DNA of 64,000 nucleotides, taken from positions 3,348,001 to 3,412,000 of the forward strand of contig NZ_CP053697.2 in the NCBI RefSeq assembly GCF_013200955.2, in the 5' to 3' direction. The stretch comes from Pseudomonas campi. Lineage in GTDB: Bacteria; Pseudomonadota; Gammaproteobacteria; Pseudomonadales; Pseudomonadaceae. Shown one piece after another: positions 18,119 through 28,251 of the stretch. The notes under the pieces were generated by a model. It saw only the letters and a list, made by a program, of their open reading frames with translations. It was not told where the DNA came from and made no database searches. The position numbers and the translations under genes were made by a program. How positions within the stretch are numbered: the stretch's first letter is position 1; the number at the start of each line of letters is the position of its first letter.

Positions 18119-18961
18119 TCAGGGCTGTAACCAGAAACGGCTATCCGCCGCCGGCAAACCCTCCGGCAGATCGCTCTGCAGGATCAGCAAACGCCGCTGC
18201 GACAACTGGCTGCGGCGCAGCTGCTCGCCGAAATGACGCAGGAACAGTTCACGGAAACTGCCATCGGCCTGGATCAGGCTCAGGCCCTCCTCGAAGCGCT
18301 GGCGCAGTTCCGGCTCCGCGCGGTTGAAGGCGAAGTACACCGGAAGCGGATAGACCAGCGCCAGGCCGGGCTCGATCATCAGCTCGGGATGGCGCTCAGG
18401 GTGGTCGCCCACCTCCTCCCAGGCCTCGTGCAAGGCGCGGTGGTAATAGTCGAAACGCCGCTCGGTGAGCATCGCCAACAGGTTCTCCGGGTGTGACGAG
18501 CCCACCACCGGCAGGCGGTTGAGGGCGAACAGCGGGAAGTCGCTCCACTGGCTGCCAAAGCCGCCACGCAGAAGGCGCAAGTCATCCAGGCTCTGCACCC
18601 GGGCAAAGCTCGGCGCATCCTCGCGATGGATCAGCAGCAGGCGGTAGCCAAGCATGCCGGCATGCAGGTCGAAAGGGATCATGCGCAGGTCGCGCAGACG
18701 CTCGGCATTGGGCGGCACATAAGCCAGGTCGACCATGCCGGCGCGCAGCTGGGCCAAGCAGCGCTCCTGCGGCGGATCTACGCCATGCGCCGCGGCCACA
18801 TGCAGTTCGCCATGGGTCGCGGTTGTGCGCTCAAGGATCAGTCGGATCAGTTCGAGGCGATAGGCATAGCGACTGGCATCGTGCTGACAGACCCGCAGCT
18901 CGGCCGCCTGCAGCCCACTGCACAGCAACAGGCCGGCCAGCAGCCAACGGGGCAGGGTCAT
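18119..18961 (-). CDS. Periplasmic solute-binding protein, family 3-like
   Basis: 280 residues with a signal peptide ending near AAELRV. The remainder reads as a two-lobed amino-acid-type binding fold (ELIRLILERTT, CLAQLRAGMVDLAYVPP). No permease or ATPase lies nearby, so it may feed a sensor or an importer elsewhere. ATG 18961 directly follows the hemH stop (TGACATG), hence co-transcription with hemH and the TIGR01777 gene is likely. Confidence 0.82.
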   Translation of the reverse strand: MTLPRWLLAGLLLCSGLQAAELRVCQHDASRYAYRLELIRLILERTTATHGELHVAAAHGVDPPQERCLAQLRAGMVDLAYVPPNAERLRDLRMIPFDLHAGMLGYRLLLIHREDAPSFARVQSLDDLRLLRGGFGSQWSDFPLFALNRLPVVGSSHPENLLAMLTERRFDYYHRALHEAWEEVGDHPERHPELMIEPGLALVYPLPVYFAFNRAEPELRQRFEEGLSLIQADGSFRELFLRHFGEQLRRSQLSQRRLLILQSDLPEGLPAADSRFWLQP

Positions 18962-18962
18962 G

Positions 18963-19982
18963 TCACAGCGCCATCGGCGCCCGCTCACAGAGCGTCTTCA
19001 ACGCACTCACCCACTGCGGATGCTGGTTCAGGCACGGCACCAGCACCAGCTCCTCGCCACCGGCCGCCTGGAACTGCTCGCGGCCGCGGTCGCCGATCTC
19101 TTCCAGGGTTTCGATGCAGTCGGCGACGAAGGCCGGGCACATCACCAGCAACTTCTTCACCCCGGCTTTGCCCAGCTCGTCGAGGCGCGTTTCGGTGTAG
19201 GGTTCGATCCACTTGGCGCGGCCCAGGCGCGACTGAAACGACACCGACCACTGCCCCGGCTTGAGCCCGGCGCGCTCGGCGAACAGTTCGGCACTGCGCA
19301 GGCACTGGGCGCGGTAGCAGGTGGCAAGCACTTGCGGCGAAGCGTTCTTGCAGCAGTCGGCGCCTTTCAGGCAATGGCCGCTGGGGTCGAGCTTGTGCAG
19401 GTGGCGCTCGGGCAGGCCGTGGAAGCTCAGCAGCAGGTGGTCGAAGCCCTGCTGCAGATGCGGCTGGGCACTGGCAACCAGGGCATCGAGGTATTCCGGC
19501 TGGTCATAGAACGGCGGCAGGGTGGCGAATTGCAGCGGCAGTTTGTGCTCGCGCACCACGCGCTTGGCTTCCTCGATCACCGTGGTGGCGGTGCTGTCGG
19601 CGAATTGCGGATAGAGCGGCGCCAGGGTCACCCGCTTGACGCCCTGCTCGGCCAGGCGCAGCAGGGCCTTTTCGATCGACAGAGGGCCGTAGCGCATGGC
19701 CAGTTCCACCGGACCCTGCCACAGCGGGGTGATCGCCTGTTGCAGGCGCCGGCTGAGCACCACCAGCGGCGAGCCTTCCGGCCACCAGATCGAGGCATAG
19801 GCATGCGCCGACTGCGCCGGGCGCTTGAGCAGAATCAGCGACACGATCAGACGGCGCAATGGCCACGGCAGATCGATGACATAAGGGTCCATGAGGAACT
19901 GGTTGAGGTAGCGCCGCACATCGGCCACCGAAGTGGAGGCCGGCGAACCCAGGTTGACCAACAGCAGGGCATGATCTGTCAT
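18963..19982 (-). CDS. hemH: Ferrochelatase
   Basis: 339 residues, full length. Recognisable segments: [10 protein letters not shown] at the start, the [13 protein letters not shown] loop, [11 protein letters not shown] with the metal-delivery His (about 187), and [12 protein letters not shown] with its Glu. It inserts ferrous iron into protoporphyrin IX to make haem. A cysteine-rich stretch ([10 protein letters not shown]) resembles the cluster-associated cysteines of some ferrochelatases. ATGA overlap with the TIGR01777 gene upstream. The operon starts next to a possible light-responsive operator. Confidence 0.96.
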   Translation of the reverse strand: MTDHALLLVNLGSPASTSVADVRRYLNQFLMDPYVIDLPWPLRRLIVSLILLKRPAQSAHAYASIWWPEGSPLVVLSRRLQQAITPLWQGPVELAMRYGPLSIEKALLRLAEQGVKRVTLAPLYPQFADSTATTVIEEAKRVVREHKLPLQFATLPPFYDQPEYLDALVASAQPHLQQGFDHLLLSFHGLPERHLHKLDPSGHCLKGADCCKNASPQVLATCYRAQCLRSAELFAERAGLKPGQWSVSFQSRLGRAKWIEPYTETRLDELGKAGVKKLLVMCPAFVADCIETLEEIGDRGREQFQAAGGEELVLVPCLNQHPQWVSALKTLCERAPMAL

Positions 19983-20884
19983 GCAGCGTCCTTAAACAGA
20001 GCGGCCAGGGCCGAATCGATAGCGGTAAAACGGAATTCATAGCCGGCGGCCAGCGCCCGCTGCGGCAGGGCCTTCTGCCCGCCGAGCAGCAGCCCGGACA
20101 GTTCGCCCAGGCCGACTTTCAATAACAACCCCGGCAGCGGCAACAGCGCCGGGCGATGCAGGGCGCGGCCGAGGGCCTGGGCGAAGGCCTTGTTCCGCAC
20201 CGGCTGCGGCGCGCAGGCATTATAGGGACCGTGGGCGTCGGGGTGCTGCAAGAGAAAGTCGATCAGGCCGACTTGATCCTCCAGGTGAATCCACGGCATC
20301 CACTGCCGCCCATTGCCGATCGGCCCGCCCAGGCCCAACTTGAACGGCAGCAACAGGCGCTTGAGGAAACCACCATCGGCCGCCAGCACCAGACCGGTAC
20401 GCAGCAGCACCACGCGAATGCCCAGTTCTTCGGCGCGCAGGGCAGTTTCTTCCCAAGCGCTGCACAATTGCGCGGCGAAATCCTCCACCACCGGCGGGCT
20501 GTCCTCGTCCAGTTCACGCTCGCCGCCATCGCCGTACCAGCCCACCGCAGAGCCGGAAAGCAGCACTTGCGGCCGTTGCGCGCGACCATCCAGCCAGGCC
20601 AGCAGCTGCTCGGTGAGCGCGACCCGGCTGGCCCACAGCAGCGCCTTGCGCTTGTGCGTCCAGGGGCGGTCGGCGATCGGCGCGCCGGCCAGGTTGATCA
20701 CCGCATCCAGTGGGCCGTCGCCGTAGTCCTCGAGGCGGCCGATGCCGCGCACCGGCGCCCCGCACAAGCCGGCCACCTGGTCAGGCGTGCGGCTCCATAC
20801 GGTCAGCTGATGGCCCTGGCCCAACCACAGGCGACAGAGCGCACGGCCGATCAAACCTGTACCGCCGGTCAGCAAGATGTGCAT
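19979..20884 (-). CDS. TIGR01777-family NAD(P)-binding epimerase-like protein (YfcH-like)
   Basis: 301 residues. An N-terminal [11 protein letters not shown] dinucleotide-binding motif of the extended SDR type, the [10 protein letters not shown] active-site-like segment and the C-terminal DUF1731 region ([16 protein letters not shown]) place it in TIGR01777. The substrate is not established for the family. It heads the operon with hemH and the solute-binding protein. Confidence 0.92.
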   Translation of the reverse strand: MHILLTGGTGLIGRALCRLWLGQGHQLTVWSRTPDQVAGLCGAPVRGIGRLEDYGDGPLDAVINLAGAPIADRPWTHKRKALLWASRVALTEQLLAWLDGRAQRPQVLLSGSAVGWYGDGGERELDEDSPPVVEDFAAQLCSAWEETALRAEELGIRVVLLRTGLVLAADGGFLKRLLLPFKLGLGGPIGNGRQWMPWIHLEDQVGLIDFLLQHPDAHGPYNACAPQPVRNKAFAQALGRALHRPALLPLPGLLLKVGLGELSGLLLGGQKALPQRALAAGYEFRFTAIDSALAALFKDAA

Positions 20885-21012
20885 GGCATCGTCCTCGCAT
20901 GGCGTTAACCACCAGTCTCACCCTAGTCTGAATTATGACGCTAACGCGTGCCTTGTCCGCCGCGTTGCAACGTCGCAGTTTCAACAGGTTTGCGATTGGA
21001 ACCGATAAAAGC

Positions 21013-21036
21013 TGTACAGGCAATTATATTTGTACA
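21013..21036. promoter_or_regulatory. TGTACA-N12-TGTACA operator, candidate LitR/PplR1 (light-responsive MerR) site
   Basis: Two TGTACA words 12 bases apart with an AT-rich spacer, in the divergent gap between the TIGR01777-hemH operon and the FAD-oxidoreductase gene. I recall the P. putida LitR-class repressor PplR1 as binding T(G/A)TACA-N12-TGTA(C/T)A at light-inducible genes. The regulator gene is not in this window. Confidence 0.6.
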
Positions 21037-21079
21037 GCATTAGTCTAGAGCGTAGCCTGTCACAAAGGACACGAGGTAG

Positions 21080-22290
<1,211 letters not shown>

Positions 22291-22316
22291 CCCCCGACCC
22301 AGGACACGCAGCTTCT

Positions 22317-22386
22317 TGTAGGAGCCAGCTTGCTGGCGATCAATGCGTCATGGTTCGGCAAGATCGCCAGCAAGCTGGCTCCTACA
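22317..22386. repeat. REP-like palindrome, GTAGGAGCCAGCTTGCTGGC family, copy 2
   Basis: Arms TGTAGGAGCCAGCTTGCTGG and complement, about 26 bases each, around an unrelated spacer. Same family as 13783-13858. Confidence 0.88.
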
Positions 22387-22469
22387 CCGGCTGGCCATGC
22401 GACGGGGATTGAGCTCCGGCTGCGCGATCTTGTGGGACAATGCCGCTCCAGTTCGCCGAAACGCCCAGC

Positions 22470-23450
22470 ATGCCGCCAAAATCCGATACACCCGCTCCCC
22501 CTGTCCCGCCCAGCAGCCCGGCGCTGCTGCACCCGCGCAACCGTCACCAGGGCCGCTACGACTTCCCCCGGTTGATCGAGGCCAGCCCGGAGTTGGCCGA
22601 GTTCGTCATCCTCAACCCCTACGGCAAGCAGAGCATCGACTTCGCCAATCCCGAGGCGGTGCGGGTCTTCAACCGCGCGCTGCTGCGCCAGCTGTACGGC
22701 CTGCAGCACTGGGACATTCCGCCGGGCTACCTGTGCCCGCCGATCCCCGGCCGCGCCGACTACGTGCACGGCCTGGCCGACCTGCTGGCCAGCGACAACA
22801 GTGGCGAAATTCCACGCGGCGCGGCGATCCGCGCGCTGGACATCGGCACCGGCGCCAGCTGCATCTACCCGCTGCTCGGCCATAGCGACTACGGCTGGCA
22901 CTTCCTCGGTTCGGACATCGACGACACGGCCCTGGCCTCGGCCCGCGCCATCATCCAGGCCAATGGCCTGGACGGCGCCATCGCCCTGCGCCAGCAACTG
23001 CAGCGCGGGCAGATCTTCAAGAGCCTGCTGCAGGACGGCGAGCGCTTCGCCCTGACCCTGTGCAACCCGCCCTTCCACGCCAACGCCGAGGAAGCCGCCA
23101 GCGGCAGCCGGCGCAAGTGGAAGAACCTCGGCAAGCTCGACCCCAAACGCAAGCTGCCGGAACTCAACTTCGGCGGGCAGAGCGCCGAGCTGTGGTGCAC
23201 CGGCGGCGAGGCCAGTTTCCTCAAGCGCATGATCGCCGAAAGCGCCCAGTTTTCCGGCCAGGTGCTGTGGTTCAGCAGCCTGGTGTCCAAGGCCAGCAAC
23301 GTGCCCTACGCCGAGAACCTGCTGAAGAAGGCCGGGGCCGTGGAGGTGCGCTGTATCGACATGGCCCAGGGCAACAAGCAGAGCCGCTTCGTCGCCTGGA
23401 CCTTCCACAGCCCCGAGCAACGCGCGGCCTGGCTGCGCTCGGCGGGCTAA
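22470..23450 (+). CDS. rlmF: 23S rRNA (adenine-1618-N6)-methyltransferase RlmF
   Basis: 326 residues. N-terminal [16 protein letters not shown]-binding [16 protein letters not shown] (about 124-139) and the N6-adenine catalytic motif NPPF (about 198-201) are diagnostic of RlmF. It methylates A1618 of 23S rRNA. The start is uncertain: ATG 22470 is preferred for family length, while ATG 22440 would add ten residues and its GGGA lies too close. A REP palindrome lies just upstream. Confidence 0.93.
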   Translation: MPPKSDTPAPPVPPSSPALLHPRNRHQGRYDFPRLIEASPELAEFVILNPYGKQSIDFANPEAVRVFNRALLRQLYGLQHWDIPPGYLCPPIPGRADYVHGLADLLASDNSGEIPRGAAIRALDIGTGASCIYPLLGHSDYGWHFLGSDIDDTALASARAIIQANGLDGAIALRQQLQRGQIFKSLLQDGERFALTLCNPPFHANAEEAASGSRRKWKNLGKLDPKRKLPELNFGGQSAELWCTGGEASFLKRMIAESAQFSGQVLWFSSLVSKASNVPYAENLLKKAGAVEVRCIDMAQGNKQSRFVAWTFHSPEQRAAWLRSAG

Positions 23451-23453
23451 GGC

Positions 23454-24062
23454 ATGCCGTTCAGTCTGCAGGGCGTCTGCGAGTACCGCGAGGAAATCCG
23501 CAAGAGCCGCTTCCTCGCCCTGGCCGCGCCCATCGCCAGCGCCGAGGAGGCCTTGGCCTTTATCCAGCAGCACAGCGACCTGAATGCCTCGCACAATTGC
23601 TGGGCCTTCAAGTGCGGCCAGCAGTACCGCTTCAGCGACGACGGCGAACCCGGCGGCACGGCGGGCCGACCGATCCTCGCGGCCATCGAAGGGCAGGATT
23701 GCGACCAGGTGGTGGTGCTGGTGATTCGCTGGTATGGCGGCATCCAGCTCGGCACCGGCGGCCTGGCCCGCGCCTATGGCGGCAGCGCGGCGAAATGCCT
23801 GCAGGGTGGCGAACGCATTGCCCTGGTGGCGCGCATTCAGGCGCGCTGCCATATCCCCTTCGCCGAGCTGGAGCGGGTCAAGGCTCGCCTGGGTAAATGG
23901 CAAGTCAGTATCGAACGGGAAAGCTTCGATGCCGAAGGAGCCGACTGCCAACTGAGCCTGCCGGTGGCCAATCTGCAGCAGGTCAGCGAACAGCTGATCG
24001 AACTGGGCCGCGGGCGCATCCGCCTGGAAATACTTGACCCGGGTCATGGGCCGCGTACATAG
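23454..24062 (+). CDS. YigZ/IMPACT-family protein
   Basis: 202 residues. The N-terminal IMPACT domain shows SRFLALAAP, HNCWAFKCG and DDGEPGGTAGRPI, then VVVLVIRWYGGIQLGTGGLARAYG, all hallmarks of YigZ. The C-terminal part is the EF-G-domain-IV-like region. Exact role unknown; the family is linked to translation control. It starts 3 bases after rlmF stops, so they form an operon. Confidence 0.93.
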   Translation: MPFSLQGVCEYREEIRKSRFLALAAPIASAEEALAFIQQHSDLNASHNCWAFKCGQQYRFSDDGEPGGTAGRPILAAIEGQDCDQVVVLVIRWYGGIQLGTGGLARAYGGSAAKCLQGGERIALVARIQARCHIPFAELERVKARLGKWQVSIERESFDAEGADCQLSLPVANLQQVSEQLIELGRGRIRLEILDPGHGPRT

Positions 24063-24132
24063 AACGCTAACCCGCTCCCTGTTGCAGCTATTCTGGACAG
24101 GAAGCGGGGCAACCAGCCAGTAAGGGGCACCG

Positions 24133-24939
24133 ATGAACTGCAAGCGACTGTTAGCCGTGCTGATGCTGCTGTGCAGCCCGCTGACCCAGGCGCAACCCCC
24201 AGAGGAACTGCGCATCAGCGTCGGCGACTGGCCGCCCTACCTGTCCGCCGAGCTCAAGCATGGCGGGGTCATCGCCCACCTGATCAGCGACCTGTTCGCC
24301 GACGAAGGCTACCGGGTCAACTTCCAGTTCCTGCCCTGGCCGCGGGCCTATGCCGCCGCCGCAGCCGGCCGCTTCGACGCCAGCGCCGTGTGGATGCACA
24401 AGAGCGAACGCGAGGCCGACTTCCTGTTCAGTGCCCCGCTGCTCAACGAACAGTTCGTATTCTTCCACCTGAAAAGCCAACCCTTCGACTGGCACAGCTT
24501 CAGCGACCTGGACGGCATGCGTCTGGGCGGCGGCCTGGAATACAGCTATGGCGAAGCGTTCGACAGCTTCCTGAGCAAGGGCACGGTGAAGATGGAGCGG
24601 GTCTCCAGCGACCGGCAGAATTTCGAGAAACTGCTCAAGGAGCGCGTGGCCCTCTACCCGCAGGAACTCAACGTCGGTTACGCCTCGCTGCGCAAACACT
24701 TCAGCGCAGCCGATGCCGCCCGCATCACCCACCACCCCAAACCACTGCTGAACAACCTCAGCTACCTGATGCTGCCCAAGCAACTGGCAGGCAGCCAGGC
24801 CCTGCTGGAACGCTTCAACCGCCGCCTGCAGAGCTATCGCGACAGCGGTCGCTACGACAGCTACTTCCGTGACCTGCAGGCGGGCAAGTATGAAATCCCG
24901 CAAGCCGCGCCCGACGCCAAGCTGCCGCTGTTCGAATAA
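24133..24939 (+). CDS. Periplasmic solute-binding protein, family 3
   Basis: 268 residues. Signal peptide to about residue 20 (cleavage near TQAQ), then a family 3 binding fold: LRISVGDWPPYLSAE, GVIAHLISDLFADEGYRV, AAGRFDASAVWM. It lacks adjacent transporter genes. These single proteins in Pseudomonas usually resemble polar-amino-acid-binding proteins, but the ligand is unknown. Confidence 0.85.
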   Translation: MNCKRLLAVLMLLCSPLTQAQPPEELRISVGDWPPYLSAELKHGGVIAHLISDLFADEGYRVNFQFLPWPRAYAAAAAGRFDASAVWMHKSEREADFLFSAPLLNEQFVFFHLKSQPFDWHSFSDLDGMRLGGGLEYSYGEAFDSFLSKGTVKMERVSSDRQNFEKLLKERVALYPQELNVGYASLRKHFSAADAARITHHPKPLLNNLSYLMLPKQLAGSQALLERFNRRLQSYRDSGRYDSYFRDLQAGKYEIPQAAPDAKLPLFE

Positions 24940-24969
24940 GCCGCACGGTGCTGTGTCCGGCAGACATCC

Positions 24970-25422
24970 CTACATCGCCCACTCCTGCACCACCATGTGC
25001 GTTTTCACCCGCTGCATGCAGGGGAACGCCTCGAGGGCCGCGCGCACTTCGCTCAGGCGCGCCATGGACGCGGCCTCGACATACACCAGCATGTCGGTTT
25101 CGCCGCTGATGCCACAGCAGCGGCGGATCTCCGGGTAGGCGCGCATGCGCTCGACATAATCCTGGCAGCGGCCATTCTGGTAGAACAGTTCGAGGAAGGC
25201 CTTGACCGCCGCACTGTCCGGGCTGGCCACCTGGGCGTGGTAACCCTGGATCACCCCGCTCTGCTCCAGTTGGCGAATGCGCTCGCCCACCGCCGAACGC
25301 GACAGGTTGACCTCGCGGGCGATCTGGCTGACGGAGGTGCGGGCGTCTTCGCGCAGCAGGGCGAGGATCTGTTGGTCGAACTTGTCCAAGGCAATTCTCA
25401 AGCAGGCAGTTTGACGGTGCAT
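24970..25422 (-). CDS. Lrp/AsnC-family regulator
   Basis: 150 residues from ATG 25422. Helix-turn-helix at about 13-60 (LDKFDQQILALLREDARTSV, LSRSAVGERIRQLE), then the RAM effector/assembly domain (FLELFYQNGRCQDY...CGISGETDMLVYVEA). A TTG at 25389 would give a 139-residue form with LDKFD at the start and cannot be excluded. It is divergent from yjeH and probably controls that amino-acid exporter, as Lrp-type regulators commonly do. Confidence 0.88.
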   Translation of the reverse strand: MHRQTACLRIALDKFDQQILALLREDARTSVSQIAREVNLSRSAVGERIRQLEQSGVIQGYHAQVASPDSAAVKAFLELFYQNGRCQDYVERMRAYPEIRRCCGISGETDMLVYVEAASMARLSEVRAALEAFPCMQRVKTHMVVQEWAM

Positions 25423-25431
25423 TCCGCCACT

Positions 25432-25451
25432 TTGCCGGTGATCGACGGCAA
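25432..25451. promoter_or_regulatory. Candidate operator palindrome between lrp-like gene and yjeH
   Basis: TTGCCG-N8-CGGCAA, a 20-base interrupted palindrome just upstream of the regulator start and 60 bases before yjeH. Its place and symmetry suit the dimeric Lrp-type regulator next to it. Confidence 0.35.
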
Positions 25452-25510
25452 CCTGCACGGCGCCGCCTGCTTACCATGGCGGGATCGGAAAACAGCCGCG
25501 AGCATACAAC

Positions 25511-26773
25511 ATGAGCCGCTTGAACAAGGAACTGGGCCTGCTGCAGGGCATCGGGCTGCTCAGCACTTCGCTGCTCGGCACCGGCATCTTCGTGGTGCCG
25601 GCGCTGGCCGCCACCGCCGCCGGACAGGCCTCGCTGTGGGCCTGGCTGATCCTGATCGTCCTGGTGCTGCCGGTGGCCTTCACCTTCGCCCAGTTGGGCA
25701 AGCGCTTCCCCCATGCCGGCGGTGCGCCACACCTGATCGGTCGGGCTTTCGGCGCGCGCATGGAGCGGCTGATCGCCTTCCTGTTTCTTGCCGTACTGCC
25801 GGTGGGGTTGCCGGCGGCGCTGAATATCGCCACCGGCTTCTGGCAGGCGCTGCTGCCGATCGGCCGGGGCGAAGCGCTGCTGATCCAGCTCGCCACCCTC
25901 GGCGCCATGCTCCTGCTCGGCCAGCGCCCGGCCAGGGCCTCGGGCTTTATTCAGGGGCTGATCGCCCTGGCCATCATCGGCACCGTGGCGCTGGTCTGGT
26001 GGGTCGGCGAGTTGCCGCTGGCCAGCCAGCCGCTGCTGCCGGATATCGACGATTCCTGGCAGCTTATCCCGGCTGCGCTGGGGGTGATGTTCTGGTGCTT
26101 CGTCGGCATCGAGGCCTTCACCCACCTGGGCGAGGAATTCAAAAACCCGCAGCGCGATTTCCCCCTCGCGCTGCTGCTCGGCGTGCTGCTGGCCGGTCTG
26201 GTGTACTGGGCGTTCTCGGTGGCGGTGCTGAGCTTCGGCGTGTATGGCGATGTACACAGCGACGCCGCCTCGCTGCCGCGCCTGATGGATCAGCTGCTGG
26301 GCGACAAGGCCCGCGTACTGGTGGCGCTGGTCGGCTACCTGGCCTGCTTCGCTTCGATGAACGTCTATGTGCAGGGCTTCGCCCGGCTGATCTGGAGCCT
26401 GGCCGACGAAGGCAAGTTGCCGCAGCCGCTGGCCCGCCTCAACCGGCATGGTGTGCCCGGCCCGGCCTTGCTGCTGGTGGTGCTGATCTGCGCCCTGTGC
26501 GCTGCCCTGGCCGGCGTGCTGCAACTGTCGGTGGACGACCTGATCCGCTACGCCAACGGCAACTTCATCCTGGTCTATCTGCTCAGCATGGCCGCCGGCT
26601 GGGTGTTGCTGCGCGGCGTGTGGCGCTGGCTGGCGGGGTTCAGCAGCCTGCTCTGCGCCCTGGTGCTGCTGGCATTGGGAGTTGAGGCGCTGTACGCGCT
26701 CGGCCTGCTGGGTGGGCTGGCGCTATTCGGTTACTGGCGCGAGAAGCGCGCAGCCTTGCCGCTGCGCAGTTGA
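25511..26773 (+). CDS. yjeH: L-methionine/branched-chain amino-acid exporter YjeH (APC family)
   Basis: 420 residues with about 12 hydrophobic helices. The start (ELGLLQGIGLLSTSLLGTGI), the GVMFWCFVGIEAFTHL stretch and VGYLACFASMNVYVQGFARL closely match E. coli YjeH (418 residues) throughout. It exports methionine and branched-chain amino acids across the inner membrane. It is divergent from the Lrp-type regulator, a context that supports amino-acid-responsive control. Confidence 0.92.
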   Translation: MSRLNKELGLLQGIGLLSTSLLGTGIFVVPALAATAAGQASLWAWLILIVLVLPVAFTFAQLGKRFPHAGGAPHLIGRAFGARMERLIAFLFLAVLPVGLPAALNIATGFWQALLPIGRGEALLIQLATLGAMLLLGQRPARASGFIQGLIALAIIGTVALVWWVGELPLASQPLLPDIDDSWQLIPAALGVMFWCFVGIEAFTHLGEEFKNPQRDFPLALLLGVLLAGLVYWAFSVAVLSFGVYGDVHSDAASLPRLMDQLLGDKARVLVALVGYLACFASMNVYVQGFARLIWSLADEGKLPQPLARLNRHGVPGPALLLVVLICALCAALAGVLQLSVDDLIRYANGNFILVYLLSMAAGWVLLRGVWRWLAGFSSLLCALVLLALGVEALYALGLLGGLALFGYWREKRAALPLRS

Positions 26774-26873
26774 ACATCTGAACAGTTGAACAGCGGCCCA
26801 GAAGCACAGGCCAAGGGGTGAGCACGGCGCGCATCCCGGCTATCCTCAGCCGAGGTAATGACAAGGACAGACC

Positions 26874-28199
26874 ATGCGCCGCATTCTCCGCGACCTGAAA
26901 ATCATGCTGTTGGCCAACCTGTGGATCGTGCCGGTGCTGGCCGGTCTGGTCGGTGCCTTGTTCTACTTCGTCGCGCCGCCGCCGCCCATGCATGCGCGGA
27001 TGGCCACCGGCGCGGTGGGCGGTGGTTACCACGCCTTCGCCGAGCGCCTGCAGGCCGAGCTGGAGCAGCAAGGCTTCACCCTGGAACTGGTGGAAAGCCA
27101 GGGTTCCGAGGACAACCTGGCCAAGCTCGGCCAGGGTGAAGTCGAGTTGGCCCTGGTGCAGAGCGGCCAGGAACTGAGCCTGCCCGACGAGGCGCGTGGC
27201 AAGCTGAGCGGCCTCGGCGTGATGTACCGCGAACCGCTGTGGCTGTTCACCGGGCGCAAGGTGCAGTTCCAGCGCCTGGCCGATCTGACCCGGCTGCGCC
27301 TGGCCATCGGTTCCGCCGACAGCGGCACCCAGGCGGTGACCGCCGCCCTGTTCGCCGCCAACCGCATCGCACCGGCCGACTATCCCAAGCGCTGGCAGCA
27401 ACTGGGCGGCAGCCGCGCCGCCGATTCCCTGATCGCCGGCGAGCTGGACGCCGCCTTCTTCGTCGGCCCCGCCGAGAACCCGCTGATCCAGCGCCTGGCC
27501 GCCGAGCCCAAACTGCGTCTGGTCAGCCTGCGGCGTACCGAGGCCTACCTGGCGCGCCTGCCCTACCTGAGCCAGCTCGAAGTCGGCGAAGGCATGCTCG
27601 ATATGGCGCAGAACACCCCGGACCGCGACATCGTCACCCTCGGCCCCGTCGCCACCCTGGTGGCCGGCGAGGAATTCCATCCCTCGCTGACCCCGCTGAT
27701 TCTCGAAGCAGCCAAGACCGTGCTGAAAAACGGCAGCCTGCTCGACCCGGCCGGCAGCTACCCGGCCAAACCGCCGCTGTCGCTGAACACCCTGGCCGAG
27801 GCCGATTACTACTACGACAAGGGCCTGCCGATCCTGCAGCGCTACCTGCCGTTCCGCATCGCCTCGCTGGCCGACCGCTACATCATTCTCGCCATCCCGT
27901 TGCTGGTGCTGCTGTTCCCGCTGTTCAAGGCCATCGGGCCGATCTACCAGTGGCGCATCCGCGCGCGCATCTACCGCTGGTACAAGCACCTGCGCGAGAT
28001 CGACCAGCTGCTGTACAAGGGCGACCTGCCCAGCGACATCGCCGAGGAAATCGCGCGACTGGAGAAACTGGAAGACGAGCTGGCGCGGGTCGAGGTGCCG
28101 CTGTCCTATTCCAGCGAGCTGTACGAGCTGCACATGCACCTGCGCTACATGATCGAGCGCCTGCAGGCCGTGCAGCGCCGCAGCCTCCCCGCCGAATAA
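26874..28199 (+). CDS. TAXI-family TRAP-type solute-binding protein, membrane-anchored
   Basis: 441 residues. An N-terminal membrane helix at about 13-33 is followed by the TAXI domain (ATGAVGGGYHAFAERL, VELALVQSGQE, GSADSGTQAVTAAL). A second membrane helix at about 333-355 is followed by a charged helical cytoplasmic tail. There are no TRAP DctQ/DctM genes nearby. Such orphan double-anchored TAXI proteins may sense or hand over a solute rather than serve a classical TRAP importer; this is inference. It ends at a strong terminator shared with the convergent aminopeptidase gene. Confidence 0.88.
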   Translation: MRRILRDLKIMLLANLWIVPVLAGLVGALFYFVAPPPPMHARMATGAVGGGYHAFAERLQAELEQQGFTLELVESQGSEDNLAKLGQGEVELALVQSGQELSLPDEARGKLSGLGVMYREPLWLFTGRKVQFQRLADLTRLRLAIGSADSGTQAVTAALFAANRIAPADYPKRWQQLGGSRAADSLIAGELDAAFFVGPAENPLIQRLAAEPKLRLVSLRRTEAYLARLPYLSQLEVGEGMLDMAQNTPDRDIVTLGPVATLVAGEEFHPSLTPLILEAAKTVLKNGSLLDPAGSYPAKPPLSLNTLAEADYYYDKGLPILQRYLPFRIASLADRYIILAIPLLVLLFPLFKAIGPIYQWRIRARIYRWYKHLREIDQLLYKGDLPSDIAEEIARLEKLEDELARVEVPLSYSSELYELHMHLRYMIERLQAVQRRSLPAE

Positions 28200-28207
28200 A
28201 AAAGAAA

Positions 28208-28234
28208 CCCCGCCCGGGCATGCCCGGGCGGGGT
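28208..28234. terminator. Bidirectional rho-independent terminator
   Basis: CCCCGCCCGGGCA with its complement; AAAAAAG precedes and GTTGCTTA follows. Lies between convergent genes. Confidence 0.88.
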
Positions 28235-28251
28235 TGCTTAAACGAGGCGGA

